64,000 nt of DNA, from positions 124,001 through 188,000 of the forward strand of contig NZ_SJTF01000006.1 of assembly GCF_004634245.1 (NCBI RefSeq), read 5' to 3'. Positions 55,486-64,000 of the stretch are shown here, piece after piece (position 1 is the stretch's first letter; each line of letters begins with the position of its first letter). The stretch comes from Flavobacterium foetidum (GTDB taxonomy: Bacteria > Bacteroidota > Bacteroidia > Flavobacteriales > Flavobacteriaceae). The position numbers and the translations under genes were made by a program. Under the pieces are notes generated by a model, which was given only the letters and a program-made list of their open reading frames with translations, had not been told where the DNA came from and did not search any database.

Positions 55486-57399
55486 CTAAGCATTAAAACT
55501 ATCAATCTCTTCTTGAACTGTTTCCCAGTCGGTTAGCAATTGATCTAGTTCTTGTTTCTTTTTGTTGTATGCCGTAAAGAAAGAAGCGTCTTCTGCGTGT
55601 TTGTCATAATTAGAAGCCAGCATTTTGTCATCATGCTGAATATCTTTTTCTAATTGCTGAATCTGGCTTTCAATTTTACTCAATCGGTTCTGAAGCGCTT
55701 TTCCTTTTTTCTGATCTTCGTAAGATACTTTAGGAACTTCTTTTACTGGAGCAGCTTTAACAACATCTTTTTTCTCGACTTCACGCATATTTTCAAGATT
55801 GCGCTGCTCTAAGAAAAAGTTGATGTCCCCTAGATATTCTTTGATTTTCTGATCTTTAAATTCGTATACAATATTTGACATTCCTTGAAGAAAATCCCTG
55901 TCGTGTGAAACCAGCAATAAAGTTCCGCCAAATTTTTGAAGCGCCGCTTTTAATACATTTTTAGATTTAATGTCTAAGTGGTTTGTCGGCTCATCCATCA
56001 GCAAAACGTTGATTGGTTGCAATAATAATTTACAAAGCGCCAAACGGTTGCGTTCTCCTCCCGAAAGCACTTTTACTTTTTTCTCAACATCATCTCCACG
56101 AAATAAAAATGCTCCCAGCATATCGCGTACCTTCATGCGATTAGTGTCTGAAGCCGCGTCTTCCATAGTTTGCAGCAGCGTTATTTCTCCATCCAAATGT
56201 TCGGCTTGATTTTGAGCAAAATATCCTAACTGAACATTGTGTCCCAATTTGATATTTCCATCGTATTCAAATTCGTTTACCAATGCTTTGATGAAAGTAG
56301 ATTTTCCTTGTCCGTTTTGTCCAACGAAAGCAATTTTACTCCCTCTTTCAACCAATAAACTAATGTCTTTAAGAATCGTTTTGTCTCCGTAAGCTTTTGT
56401 AACATTTTCTGCTTCGATAACCACTTTTCCTGGTTCTTTTGAGACTGGAAACGAAATATTCATAACCGAATTGTCGTCTTCATCAACTTCAATTCGTTCT
56501 ACCTTATCTAATTTTTTAATGAGCGACTGCGCCATAGATGCTTTTGATGCTTTGGCACGGAATTTCTCGATCAGCTTTTCGGTTTCTTCTATCTTTTTCT
56601 GCTGATTTTTTTGGGTCGCCAATTGCTTTTCGCGAATTTCATGGCGCAATTCTAAATACTGAGAATAAGGTTTGTTGAAATCGTATGCTTTTCCTAATGA
56701 AATTTCGATGGTGCGGTTCGTTACATTGTCCAAAAACATTTTATCGTGCGACACAATTACTACAACTCCCGGATAATTTCGAAGGAAATTTTCCAACCAG
56801 ATAATACTTTCGATATCTAAGTGGTTCGTAGGCTCATCCAGCAATAAAACATCATTGGACTGCAATAATAATTTAGCCAATTCGATACGCATTCTCCATC
56901 CTCCAGAAAAAGTTTCAGTCTGATTGTTAAACACTTCCCTCTTGAAACCTAAACCTAAAAGGATTTTCTCTGTATCGCCTACATAATTGTAACCTCCTAA
57001 AAGCTCAAAACGATGTGTGTAATCAGACAAATCCTCGATAATTTGTCCGTATTCTTCGCTTTCATAATCGGTTCTGGTCACCAATTGATGATTGATTTGC
57101 TCTAATTTTTTTTCTACAGCCTTAATATCTGTAAAAGCTTCATATGCTTCTTCTAAAACAGTTCTTCCTTGTTCGAAATCAATATCCTGACGCAAAAATC
57201 CCATTCGGATATCTTTTTCTTGTGAAATTACTCCTGAATCGGGTTTAAAATCTCCTGCAAGCATTTTTAGCATCGTCGATTTACCAGCTCCGTTTTTACC
57301 CACAAGGCCAACGCGGTCACCCGCACCTAAACGAAAAGTAACTTCTTCAAATAAATAAGTTCCGCCAAAAGAAACTGAAAGATTGTGTATATTAAGCAT
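55486..57399 (-). CDS. ABC-F family ATPase
   Basis: 637 residues with two ABC ATPase domains and no membrane part, the ABC-F layout. Walker A motifs are GKNGAGKST (about 34) and GQNGQGKST (about 355); signatures are FSGGWRMR and LSGGERNR; both Walker B motifs end LLLDEPTNHLDI / LLMDEPTNHLDI. A linker of charged helices joins them, and a C-terminal coiled coil (about 560-630, QNRLSKIESQIQQLEKDI) is present as in Uup-type members. ABC-F proteins act on ribosomes in translation or antibiotic protection. Which role applies cannot be read here. Confidence 0.93.
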   Translation of the reverse strand: MLNIHNLSVSFGGTYLFEEVTFRLGAGDRVGLVGKNGAGKSTMLKMLAGDFKPDSGVISQEKDIRMGFLRQDIDFEQGRTVLEEAYEAFTDIKAVEKKLEQINHQLVTRTDYESEEYGQIIEDLSDYTHRFELLGGYNYVGDTEKILLGLGFKREVFNNQTETFSGGWRMRIELAKLLLQSNDVLLLDEPTNHLDIESIIWLENFLRNYPGVVVIVSHDKMFLDNVTNRTIEISLGKAYDFNKPYSQYLELRHEIREKQLATQKNQQKKIEETEKLIEKFRAKASKASMAQSLIKKLDKVERIEVDEDDNSVMNISFPVSKEPGKVVIEAENVTKAYGDKTILKDISLLVERGSKIAFVGQNGQGKSTFIKALVNEFEYDGNIKLGHNVQLGYFAQNQAEHLDGEITLLQTMEDAASDTNRMKVRDMLGAFLFRGDDVEKKVKVLSGGERNRLALCKLLLQPINVLLMDEPTNHLDIKSKNVLKAALQKFGGTLLLVSHDRDFLQGMSNIVYEFKDQKIKEYLGDINFFLEQRNLENMREVEKKDVVKAAPVKEVPKVSYEDQKKGKALQNRLSKIESQIQQLEKDIQHDDKMLASNYDKHAEDASFFTAYNKKKQELDQLLTDWETVQEEIDSFNA

Positions 57400-57582
57400 A
57401 ATTTGTAACTATTGTTAAGCAGTTCCGATAAAAATCACCACTTTTTTTGAAAGTGCAAAAGTATGATAATTAATTTAAGTTTTGGCAGCCGACACCAAAA
57501 CAAATAAAACCACAGTTTGTTTTTATTTCTTTTTGAAATTTAGCCATTTAAGTTTTGAAACTTTACTATCGCTACAAAAAAA

Positions 57583-57612
57583 AAGCGGATGAAAATCAAT
57601 TTCCATCCGCTT
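57583..57612 (-). terminator. Terminator of the Ter operon
   Basis: The stem AAGCGGATG / CATCCGCTT is followed on the minus strand by a T-run, 21 bp past the TerC stop. Confidence 0.88.
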
Positions 57613-57632
57613 ACAATTATGTTGTGTTTACC

Positions 57633-58631
57633 TTATTCTTCTTTTGCTTCTGGAAACAAAATAGAAGCAATCACAGAAATGATAAGAACTCCTCCAATTA
57701 CCATTAATGAGTAAATAGAATCGATGTGATAGAATGGAGAAATGATCATTTTAATTCCGATAAACGAAAGAATAATCGCAAGTCCGTACTGCAATTTGCT
57801 GAATAAGTGAATAAAGTTATCCAATAAAAAGAATAAGGCTCTTAACCCTAAAATCGCAAAAATATTTGACGTATAAAGGATAAATGGATCATTTGAAATA
57901 GCAAAGATTGCTGGAATAGAGTCTACTGCAAACAATAAATCTGTAAATTCGATTACTGCTACAACCACCAAAAGCGGTGTTGCCAGTTTTTTACCGTTTT
58001 CGTAAGTAAAAAATTTATCGCCGTCGTATTTGTCGCTTACTTTAAAAAACTTTCTGATCAATCTAGCCCCGCGTGTATTGTTGTAATCTTCGTCGTCGTC
58101 ATCGTCTCCAGAAGACCAAGATTTGATACCTGCATAAACCAAGAACAAACCAAAAGCAGTCATAATCAAGTTGATATCATACTTAAATCCTTCGATTCCC
58201 GCAAGACCTAAAAGTTTGTTCAAATACGTCAGTTCGATCAAGAAAGCGCCCGAGAAGATAAATATCGCTCGTAAAACCAAGGCACCAATGATACCCCAAA
58301 ATAAAACTTTGTGCTTATTTTCATTAGGAACATCAAAAAACTTAAAAACCAAGATAAAAACAAAAAGGTTGTCTACCGAAAGTGCTTTTTCGATCCAATA
58401 AGCCGACTGAAATTCGTAAAATTTCGCAGCACCGGCAAAATGGTACACCAAACCACTAAAGATCATCGCCAAGCTGATCCAGACTAATGACCAAGTAATA
58501 GCCTCTTTATTGCTTACAACGTGGCTTTTTTTATTAAAAATTCCTAAATCCAGCAGCAGCATGATGACTACGGCAACCGCAAAAACGATAATTAAACCGG
58601 GATGTTCTGAAAAGATGGGGTGTTGATTCAT
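57633..58631 (-). CDS. TerC family integral membrane protein
   Basis: 332 residues with about nine membrane segments. Conserved acidic membrane motifs of TerC/Alx are present: WIEKALSVDNLFVFILVFKFF (about 81) and VAVIEFTDLLFAVDSIPAIFAIS (about 224), which probably handle metal ions. An acidic loop (SGDDDDDEDYNNT, about 173) lies between. TerC proteins are linked to tellurite resistance and to manganese or calcium handling. It is the last gene of a minus-strand operon with kinase, phosphatase and vWA genes, 30 bp after the kinase gene. Confidence 0.92.
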   Translation of the reverse strand: MNQHPIFSEHPGLIIVFAVAVVIMLLLDLGIFNKKSHVVSNKEAITWSLVWISLAMIFSGLVYHFAGAAKFYEFQSAYWIEKALSVDNLFVFILVFKFFDVPNENKHKVLFWGIIGALVLRAIFIFSGAFLIELTYLNKLLGLAGIEGFKYDINLIMTAFGLFLVYAGIKSWSSGDDDDDEDYNNTRGARLIRKFFKVSDKYDGDKFFTYENGKKLATPLLVVVAVIEFTDLLFAVDSIPAIFAISNDPFILYTSNIFAILGLRALFFLLDNFIHLFSKLQYGLAIILSFIGIKMIISPFYHIDSIYSLMVIGGVLIISVIASILFPEAKEE

Positions 58632-58661
58632 TTTTAAATAATTGATTAAGTTAAAATTTTA

Positions 58662-60173
58662 TTATGTATTGGCCATTGTTACGACTATCACTCGTCCTCC
58701 TTCTTCATTGGATAGGAGTATTTTTTTTCCGTCTGTAAGTTCTACCATTGTTCCAATCGGAATTTCTTTGTCTTCTGTTAAATCTTTTAAAGAAGTCAGT
58801 TTCTGGTTGACAAAAACCCACTTATTATTAAAAAAAGTAAAATAACCTACCGGCATTTTCTGCTGCGGTGTAATTTTCTCATTTCTGACAATATTACGAT
58901 TAACATGCCATTGAAACAAATATTGATCGTTATAAACCATCAATCTGTGATTTTCGGGTTTCCAAACGGTATCTTGAAATTGATAATACAAATCTAAAAC
59001 CGGCAGCGTTCCTTTGTGTGGCGTTCCGCAGAATGGGCATCGCGGACTGTTGGTATTATCAAAAACATACCATTTTTGGTCGCACGAAACATTATGGCAA
59101 CGCTGCATTAAATCGGTTGTTTTCAATAAAGCAATTTCCCACTCTTCGGCATTCGGACGTTGCATCGGGTTGTGAAGCCCGTCTACAAATACTTTATCAA
59201 ATAATGCTTTTAAGTAAGGTCCTGTAAGGGTATAAGGCAATTTGTCTATGTCTGCCCAAGGAAGATCCCATTTTGACACCTGATTGAGTTTTGGACGATT
59301 TGTTGGGTCTGTTGGATGTTCGATAAACATAGCCTTCTCTCCCATCGAAAGCAAATCGTCTTTTTCGGTATCTAAATCGTGTACTTTTCCTCCTTTTAAT
59401 GGATGCCTGTGAAGCAGAAACATATAAATTAAAACTGGCAGCGCATGCAGATCGGTCAATCGGCTTGGCAGTTTTCGGTTAGGATCTGATTTGTCTAAAT
59501 GTTTGGTCGAAAGCACTTCTGGCGCAATAAACTCGGCCGTTCCGATTACTTCTGCAGGAAACAATCCTGGAACCACCAATCCGTCCAAATCAATCATACA
59601 AGCCGATTTCTGGATTGGATCTATCAAAACATTATTGTACGACAAGTCAGAATGCGCTAATCCCATGGCGTGCATTTTTTTTACACCTCTCGTCAAATTA
59701 ACACAAACCTGAAAATAACTCAGCCAATCTCCTAATTCGGATTTTGCCACACGAAGCGGAAATGCGGGATTTCTAAATTTAGAACCTGCAAACCATTTTC
59801 CATTTTTTTCTTTTCCTTGAATTAAATCACTGGTTTCATATCCTTTCTTAAAGAAAAATTTCATGTCGTAAATCGGCACAATTATTCCTGTCAGCCCTTT
59901 ATGCTCGATTACGTCTGTCGGCCATCTATAGACTTCTTTAAGATAATAATCGCCCGCCTCTCCGTTCTGAATCTGCGAAAGGTATTTGTTGGTAATGCGC
60001 TGCAACCTTTCTTTTTGGTTAAAATCTAGTTTTTCCCTAAAAATAGCTACAACATATTTTTTATCTGGACTAAAATAAACATCCTTTACACCCCCGCGCA
60101 TCGGTTCGCCGTTATCGACAAACTGGTAGGACTTTGCAGGATCGTTAATTGATTTTACAGTTATTGTACTCAT
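58662..60173 (-). CDS. Ter-associated protein kinase with zinc ribbon
   Basis: 503 residues. The kinase-like fold (about 20-350) has the catalytic loop HSDLSYNN (H174, D176, N181), the metal-binding DLDG (195-198, DFG equivalent), and the activation-segment end GTAEFIAPEVLST. A zinc ribbon follows (C359, C364, C379, C382), then a C-terminal region with beta-rich repeats. It is the kinase of a vWA/PP2C/kinase set; the phosphatase gene starts 3 bp upstream. It probably phosphorylates a partner in the operon. Canonical glycine-rich loop residues are not obvious. Confidence 0.85.
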   Translation of the reverse strand: MSTITVKSINDPAKSYQFVDNGEPMRGGVKDVYFSPDKKYVVAIFREKLDFNQKERLQRITNKYLSQIQNGEAGDYYLKEVYRWPTDVIEHKGLTGIIVPIYDMKFFFKKGYETSDLIQGKEKNGKWFAGSKFRNPAFPLRVAKSELGDWLSYFQVCVNLTRGVKKMHAMGLAHSDLSYNNVLIDPIQKSACMIDLDGLVVPGLFPAEVIGTAEFIAPEVLSTKHLDKSDPNRKLPSRLTDLHALPVLIYMFLLHRHPLKGGKVHDLDTEKDDLLSMGEKAMFIEHPTDPTNRPKLNQVSKWDLPWADIDKLPYTLTGPYLKALFDKVFVDGLHNPMQRPNAEEWEIALLKTTDLMQRCHNVSCDQKWYVFDNTNSPRCPFCGTPHKGTLPVLDLYYQFQDTVWKPENHRLMVYNDQYLFQWHVNRNIVRNEKITPQQKMPVGYFTFFNNKWVFVNQKLTSLKDLTEDKEIPIGTMVELTDGKKILLSNEEGGRVIVVTMANT

Positions 60174-60176
60174 GAT

Positions 60177-61586
60177 TTAGTAAATTATAGCGAGGGTTCT
60201 GTCATCGTGGTTTCCTGGGCTCCAAAAATCCATCCAGTCAGAAAGCTGCGCTGCAATTTCAGTATTATCTTTATTAAATTCCAATTTAATTCCGTCTTCA
60301 TTATTTCCCTGCAGATCGTTTAGGAATTCATTCCATTTTTCAATTTTTTCCAGACTCGCTTCCACGACAAATTTAGGATCGTAAATCCCGTCTGTCATCA
60401 GCATTAAATACGAAAAATCATCAACCAGTTTAAAACCAAATCTTGACGAGAATTTATCATTTTGAAAAATTTCTGGCATTGTTATAAATCTTGTACCGCC
60501 TCCAAAATCTCCTACATCAAGCCAGTTCATCAATTTGATTTCGGTAAGTTCCTTGTCTAATAATCCGATTGGGCAATCACCGATTCCAAATGTCAGTACG
60601 GCATATCCGAAATCATATTTTTTAACCATAGCAAAAATCAGAGTCGCGTGAAAATTTTTTAAATCTGCCTCGTTTTTCAAAGCGGCTTCTACGATTTTCT
60701 GGTGAGCAAAATAAGCTGCTTTTGAAAGATTATGATATACAAAATGGCTTATTTTTTTTGAAGTCTCCTCTGTAATTTTTTGATGATGTGCTGCTAAAAC
60801 AGCATCAAATTCGTTGAAAACAGCAGCATTAAGATTTTCTTCAAAATATTCTATAACCGAATTACAAGCAAGTTTAGAGCCTTGTCTCGACAAACTTGCC
60901 GAACCGGCGCCATCTGAAACTGCCACTACGCTCCAACCGATTTCTTTGAAATTTTTAAATGCAAAATCATCTTCTCGAAAAGAACCTGCATTGGCATGGC
61001 TTCTTCCTCTTTTAGAAGCTATAACTATGTTTTTATCTAAAAATTTATCAGAAACTGTAGCAACATCTGCTTTCCAGAACGGGTCATTTTTATCGCTCTC
61101 TAAATTTTTCCATAACGACTTTGGATCCGGATTAACGATAAGCGTAATAATCTTTTCATTCAAAACAGAATCTTCGGCTTCGCCTTCAATCCTAAACATA
61201 GCTTTTAATTTTAAATCACCGCTTATTTCTGGCACTCCGTACAGTATTTCATCATTCAAGTCAAATACAAGACCTGAATTCTCTAATCCTTTAATTTCAA
61301 AAAAAACAATATCATTCCAGCCCAAAGCTGCAAAATCAATTTTTGCTTGATATTTTTTGTTGACAGTCCCGTTCGGAATTAAAACCGTTTGTGTCAAAAT
61401 ATCATCAATTCTATTTTTCAAAATCCAATTCTGCATGATTATTTTTTGGTTTTCCTGAATTATTTTTACTGCATTGATATTGGTTTCATTAGAAGCGAAT
61501 TCCTCAAAAAGAGCTGCTTTTCGTGATGAAATATCAATTTTCTTTTGGGATAAAAAAGACTGTATATATCTTTTGGTTTCATCCAT
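60177..61586 (-). CDS. PP2C-type protein phosphatase
   Basis: 469 residues. N-terminal 1-65 is helical, and 68-155 looks like an Ig-like/cadherin-type domain (LIPNGTVNKKYQAKIDFAALGW...). The PP2C core runs about 186-469 with motifs GSFREDDFAF (Arg204, Asp206), VVAVSDGAGSASLSRQGS (D225 G226), LMLMTDGIYDP and the terminal NHDDRTLAIIY. The metal-binding acidic residues are all there. It lies 4 bp after the vWA gene and 3 bp ahead of the kinase gene in operon order. Confidence 0.87.
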   Translation of the reverse strand: MDETKRYIQSFLSQKKIDISSRKAALFEEFASNETNINAVKIIQENQKIIMQNWILKNRIDDILTQTVLIPNGTVNKKYQAKIDFAALGWNDIVFFEIKGLENSGLVFDLNDEILYGVPEISGDLKLKAMFRIEGEAEDSVLNEKIITLIVNPDPKSLWKNLESDKNDPFWKADVATVSDKFLDKNIVIASKRGRSHANAGSFREDDFAFKNFKEIGWSVVAVSDGAGSASLSRQGSKLACNSVIEYFEENLNAAVFNEFDAVLAAHHQKITEETSKKISHFVYHNLSKAAYFAHQKIVEAALKNEADLKNFHATLIFAMVKKYDFGYAVLTFGIGDCPIGLLDKELTEIKLMNWLDVGDFGGGTRFITMPEIFQNDKFSSRFGFKLVDDFSYLMLMTDGIYDPKFVVEASLEKIEKWNEFLNDLQGNNEDGIKLEFNKDNTEIAAQLSDWMDFWSPGNHDDRTLAIIY

Positions 61587-61590
61587 ACAA

Positions 61591-62643
61591 TTATCCCTGA
61601 GTTCTGTTTACATCAAAACCACCTTCTCCACAGCCATAACTTCCTTGATTGCCACACCACGGACAAGTACTGATCTGCTCGTCTCCAATACAATGTATTT
61701 TTTGACAAACGCAAACTGCAAATGCCACCTGATTACCGCAACAAGGACACGTTGGACCACCGATAAGTTCGTCTGTATTGACCTTATTGTTAAAATTGCC
61801 CGAATCTGCCAGCTCAAAATAAGAATTATCAACCTGATAAGCCCCTACTAATCTGTAGCTTTTTGAAGACAACTCGATTCCCGCGTAAATAGATTCTGCG
61901 ATTGTCTTGCGGTATTTCATCAAATACGGTCTTTTTGTGTTTTGGCATTTTCCATTCAAAACCACAAAATTATCATCAACATATTGACGGTTTGGAGCTT
62001 CTTTGGTTAAATCTATTTTAGAAAGTGTTTCTCCGTCTAATTTTGCCAGTTCAAAACCAGTCGAATTGTTTTCAACACTTATACTGCTTGTTTTAATTGA
62101 ATCGGTTACCCATTTAAAAAACTCTTTGTACGACTGTACATTTGTGTTTTTAAAATGCAGTACATTTTCTGTCAGTTCGCCTAATAATTTTGTATCTGTT
62201 TCGCTTCCGAAAGAAATCGCAATTAAGTTTGCCGTACGCTGCCAGTTTTGTTTCCATTCATTAATTGCAGCCTGAGTATCGTCTGTAGGAACTCCATCAG
62301 TAAACAAGAAAACTATTGGTTTCCAGTCGCCTTTTACCTCATAAGTAGTTTTTACGATATTGCTTCTCAATTCGTACATTAAATGCCCTAGACCCTTGCT
62401 TAAAGAAGTTCCGCTTCCTATTGGGAATTTTGGAGGATAAAAACTCACTATTTCCTGTAACGGAACCAGTGTTTTGGGCTGTCCAGCAAATACGATTATC
62501 GAAACAAAAACTGTTTCCAGCGCATGTGGATCTGTTTTTAAAGCCTGAATAATAGTCGCTAAACCTTCTTCAACCTGCTGAATCGGTTCTCCAACCATTG
62601 ATTCTGAAATATCAATTAGAAAATATATCGGTAATCTTCTCAT
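61591..62643 (-). CDS. TerY-type vWA protein with zinc ribbons
   Basis: 350 residues. The vWA domain (about 1-200) has the MIDAS motif DISES (D11, S13, S15), threonine-bearing SGTSLSKG and FLFTDGVPTDD, so metal-dependent binding is likely. A linker follows, then two Cys-rich knots near the C-terminus (CPCCGNQ..CVC and CPWCGNQG..CGEGG, about 302-340). The second vWA gene at 63365 starts with almost the same residues. This is the TerY component of the triad. Confidence 0.87.
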   Translation of the reverse strand: MRRLPIYFLIDISESMVGEPIQQVEEGLATIIQALKTDPHALETVFVSIIVFAGQPKTLVPLQEIVSFYPPKFPIGSGTSLSKGLGHLMYELRSNIVKTTYEVKGDWKPIVFLFTDGVPTDDTQAAINEWKQNWQRTANLIAISFGSETDTKLLGELTENVLHFKNTNVQSYKEFFKWVTDSIKTSSISVENNSTGFELAKLDGETLSKIDLTKEAPNRQYVDDNFVVLNGKCQNTKRPYLMKYRKTIAESIYAGIELSSKSYRLVGAYQVDNSYFELADSGNFNNKVNTDELIGGPTCPCCGNQVAFAVCVCQKIHCIGDEQISTCPWCGNQGSYGCGEGGFDVNRTQG

Positions 62644-62644
62644 T

Positions 62645-62896
62645 TTAAAGGAAATTTAATATCATTAAAAAAACAACTAAAAGCAGTATCTGCGTCATGT
62701 CCACCGCAAGACCAGTTCCAACCTGGAAAGGCTTGACCATTGGTTTCAGAAAATTGAAGATGGGTGAAAATATACTGTTGAAAAAATCAAAAACAGATTT
62801 GTACTGTGAATTCAGCCTGTCTTTGTAAGGCAGTAATTTGGAATACAAAAACAGCCCGACAATCAGAATTTGAACAATTATTTTTAGAGCATGCAT
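62645..62896 (-). CDS. YggT-like small membrane protein
   Basis: 83 residues with two hydrophobic segments (about 5-20 and 66-83) and a polar middle. The pattern FNSIFSPIFNFLKPMVKPFQVG...DMTQILLLVVFL resembles YggT-type proteins. The start ATG overlaps the stop of the next gene by one base. Its role in this operon is unknown. Confidence 0.6.
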   Translation of the reverse strand: MHALKIIVQILIVGLFLYSKLLPYKDRLNSQYKSVFDFFNSIFSPIFNFLKPMVKPFQVGTGLAVDMTQILLLVVFLMILNFL

Positions 62897-63354
62897 TATG
62901 AAAACACTTTTATCAACTCGTTTGCAATTTCTTTGAAAGCCTGCCTTTCGTCACTGTTTTTTGTGTAGTATCCGTAAATCGAAACGCCGTTATTGGGTTC
63001 GATATAGTTAACAGAAAAAGCAGCTCCGTAACATCTACTCCCTCTATTTAACGGAATATCATGCATTATTTTAATGTAAGCGCAGTTTTCGCGAATGATA
63101 ACGTCTTTTATAGCAAAATCATTTTTTTGATACTGCTTTCTTAAAGTCTGTTCCACATTTTTGATGTCAAAATTGGCAACAGTTGAGGTTTCATAACAAA
63201 TATTCAAATCATCGATGTTCATAGAATCCAGAATTTGCTCAGGACTCAAAACCATCGCTTCAAATTCTTCGTCTTTACCTTCGTAATACATTTCATCTGC
63301 CGCCTTACCAACTTTGATCAGTACTTCTGTAAATGTAAATAATGTGTCAATCAT
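62896..63354 (-). CDS. Hypothetical protein of the Ter operon
   Basis: 152 residues, mixed alpha/beta, no signal peptide. An acidic N-terminal helix (EMYYEGKDEEFEAM) and a C-terminal HDIPLNRGSRCYGAAFSVNYIEPNNGVSIYGYYTKNSDER are notable. I recognise no family. It lies between two vWA genes in operon order and shares one base with the YggT-like gene downstream of it, so it is almost certainly co-translated. Confidence 0.65.
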   Translation of the reverse strand: MIDTLFTFTEVLIKVGKAADEMYYEGKDEEFEAMVLSPEQILDSMNIDDLNICYETSTVANFDIKNVEQTLRKQYQKNDFAIKDVIIRENCAYIKIMHDIPLNRGSRCYGAAFSVNYIEPNNGVSIYGYYTKNSDERQAFKEIANELIKVFS

Positions 63355-63364
63355 TTGTTTGAAA

Positions 63365-64000
63365 TTAAATCACAACAGTTATTTCGCTTGGCGGAGGAGG
63401 CAATGTTACGCTTTCGCCCGTTCCTTGGCTTTTGTTGCCCTGCTCGATGGTTTCTGACACCCATTTAAAAAATTGCTTCAGCGTAGAACTGTCGGCAGAA
63501 GCCAGATGTACTACATTATCAGTCAGTTCTTTTAAAATTTCGTCGTTTGCCATATGTCCTGCAGCACATCCTACGACAGCGCCAAAACTCAAATTTCTTA
63601 TTTCCTGAGTTTTTTCTCTGTATAATTGAATATCCGAAGGTTTTCCGTCTGTAAAAACAAAAAGCAACGGTTTCCAATCGCCTTTTTGAGTCGCAGAACC
63701 TTTTATAACATCTTTTTTTACTTTTTGAATGACAAAATCCAGACCTGCTCCCGTATTGGTTGGGCCACTTTGCGGGCAAGTGATTTCAGGAAGCTGAAAA
63801 TGAACCAACTCTGTAAGCGGAACAATTTCTTTTACTTCACGATCGTAAGTAATAATGCTGATCCAAAGCGAATCTAAAGCCTGAGCATCTGAACGCAACG
63901 TATTGACCATTCCGCTTAAAGCATTGTTTAAAGCCTGAATTGGCTCTCCGTACATAGAACCCGAGGTATCTAGCAAAAAATATACTGGTAGTCTTCTCAT
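63365..64000 (-). CDS. TerY-type vWA protein (second copy)
   Basis: 211 residues, a single vWA domain: DTSGSM (D11, S13, S15), GPTNTGAGLDFV and FVFTDGKPSD complete the MIDAS. It starts RRLPVYFLLDTSGSMYGEPIQ, close to the paralogue at 61591, and its ATG falls at the window edge (64000), so it is probably complete. It lacks the zinc-ribbon tail of the paralogue. It is the first visible gene of the operon; more genes may lie upstream. Confidence 0.85.
   Translation of the reverse strand: MRRLPVYFLLDTSGSMYGEPIQALNNALSGMVNTLRSDAQALDSLWISIITYDREVKEIVPLTELVHFQLPEITCPQSGPTNTGAGLDFVIQKVKKDVIKGSATQKGDWKPLLFVFTDGKPSDIQLYREKTQEIRNLSFGAVVGCAAGHMANDEILKELTDNVVHLASADSSTLKQFFKWVSETIEQGNKSQGTGESVTLPPPPSEITVVI

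Overview
The window looks like a chromosomal segment of a Flavobacterium-type member of the Bacteroidota. The evidence is an AT-rich sequence with Bacteroidota -7 boxes (TAnnTTTG), no obvious Shine-Dalgarno sites, TonB-dependent outer-membrane proteins, a type IX secretion (T9SS type B) surface protein paired with a PorP/SprF-like partner, GSCFA, DUF3667, DUF2490 and DUF1761 families, and several hairpin-type intergenic repeats I associate with flavobacteria. All assignments come from reading protein motifs; no database search was run.

Layout. 1-7 kb: GSCFA protein, small lipoprotein, ABC exporter, a dense block of intergenic inverted repeats, alaS. 7-14.8 kb: M23 peptidase, MerR regulator, a LemA/TPM/TPM operon, then an Rrf2 regulator, a 35-residue ORF ending Cys-Met-Cys-Trp, a TonB-dependent receptor and a DUF2490 protein. 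14.8-24 kb (mostly minus strand): outer-membrane barrel protein, der, a CHAP-domain protein flanked by two copies of a repeat, era, initiator tRNA-Met, a lipoprotein, and an M13 peptidase. 24.4-29.2 kb: one large ORF joining a DnaQ-like exonuclease, a RecQ helicase and a UvrD-like helicase. 29.4-31.3 kb: alpha/beta hydrolase, ECF sigma factor and membrane protein in one transcription unit. 31.3-32 kb: a MITE-like repeat and tRNA-Glu. 32.1-40.4 kb: a 2460-residue HYR/FG-GAP adhesin-like protein with its PorP/SprF partner. 40.5-46.4 kb: small membrane proteins, lipoproteins, an exported Ppx/GppA-like protein and a DUF3667 protein. 46.7-49.6 kb: a prophage-like remnant with an S24 repressor, candidate operators, small phage-like genes and a holin. 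49.7-57.4 kb: HxlR regulator, LRR protein, DUF1761 protein, FemAB/GNAT-like protein, divergent lipid kinase and App1-like phosphatase, ABC-F ATPase.

57.6-64 kb (minus strand) is a tightly packed operon: vWA protein, unknown protein, YggT-like membrane protein, vWA plus zinc-ribbon protein, PP2C phosphatase, protein kinase plus zinc ribbon, and TerC. This matches the TerY-P (vWA/phosphatase/kinase) arrangement of Ter stress-response systems. The operon runs out of the window at its 5' end, so its first genes are not visible.

Points most worth a second look are the Ter operon, the triple exonuclease/RecQ/UvrD fusion, the Cys-Met-Cys-Trp leader candidate between Rrf2 and a TonB receptor, the repressor-controlled minimal phage cassette, the 477-bp tandem array and seven-bladed propeller in the giant surface protein, and a MITE-like repeat present twice, one copy sharing bases with a stop codon.
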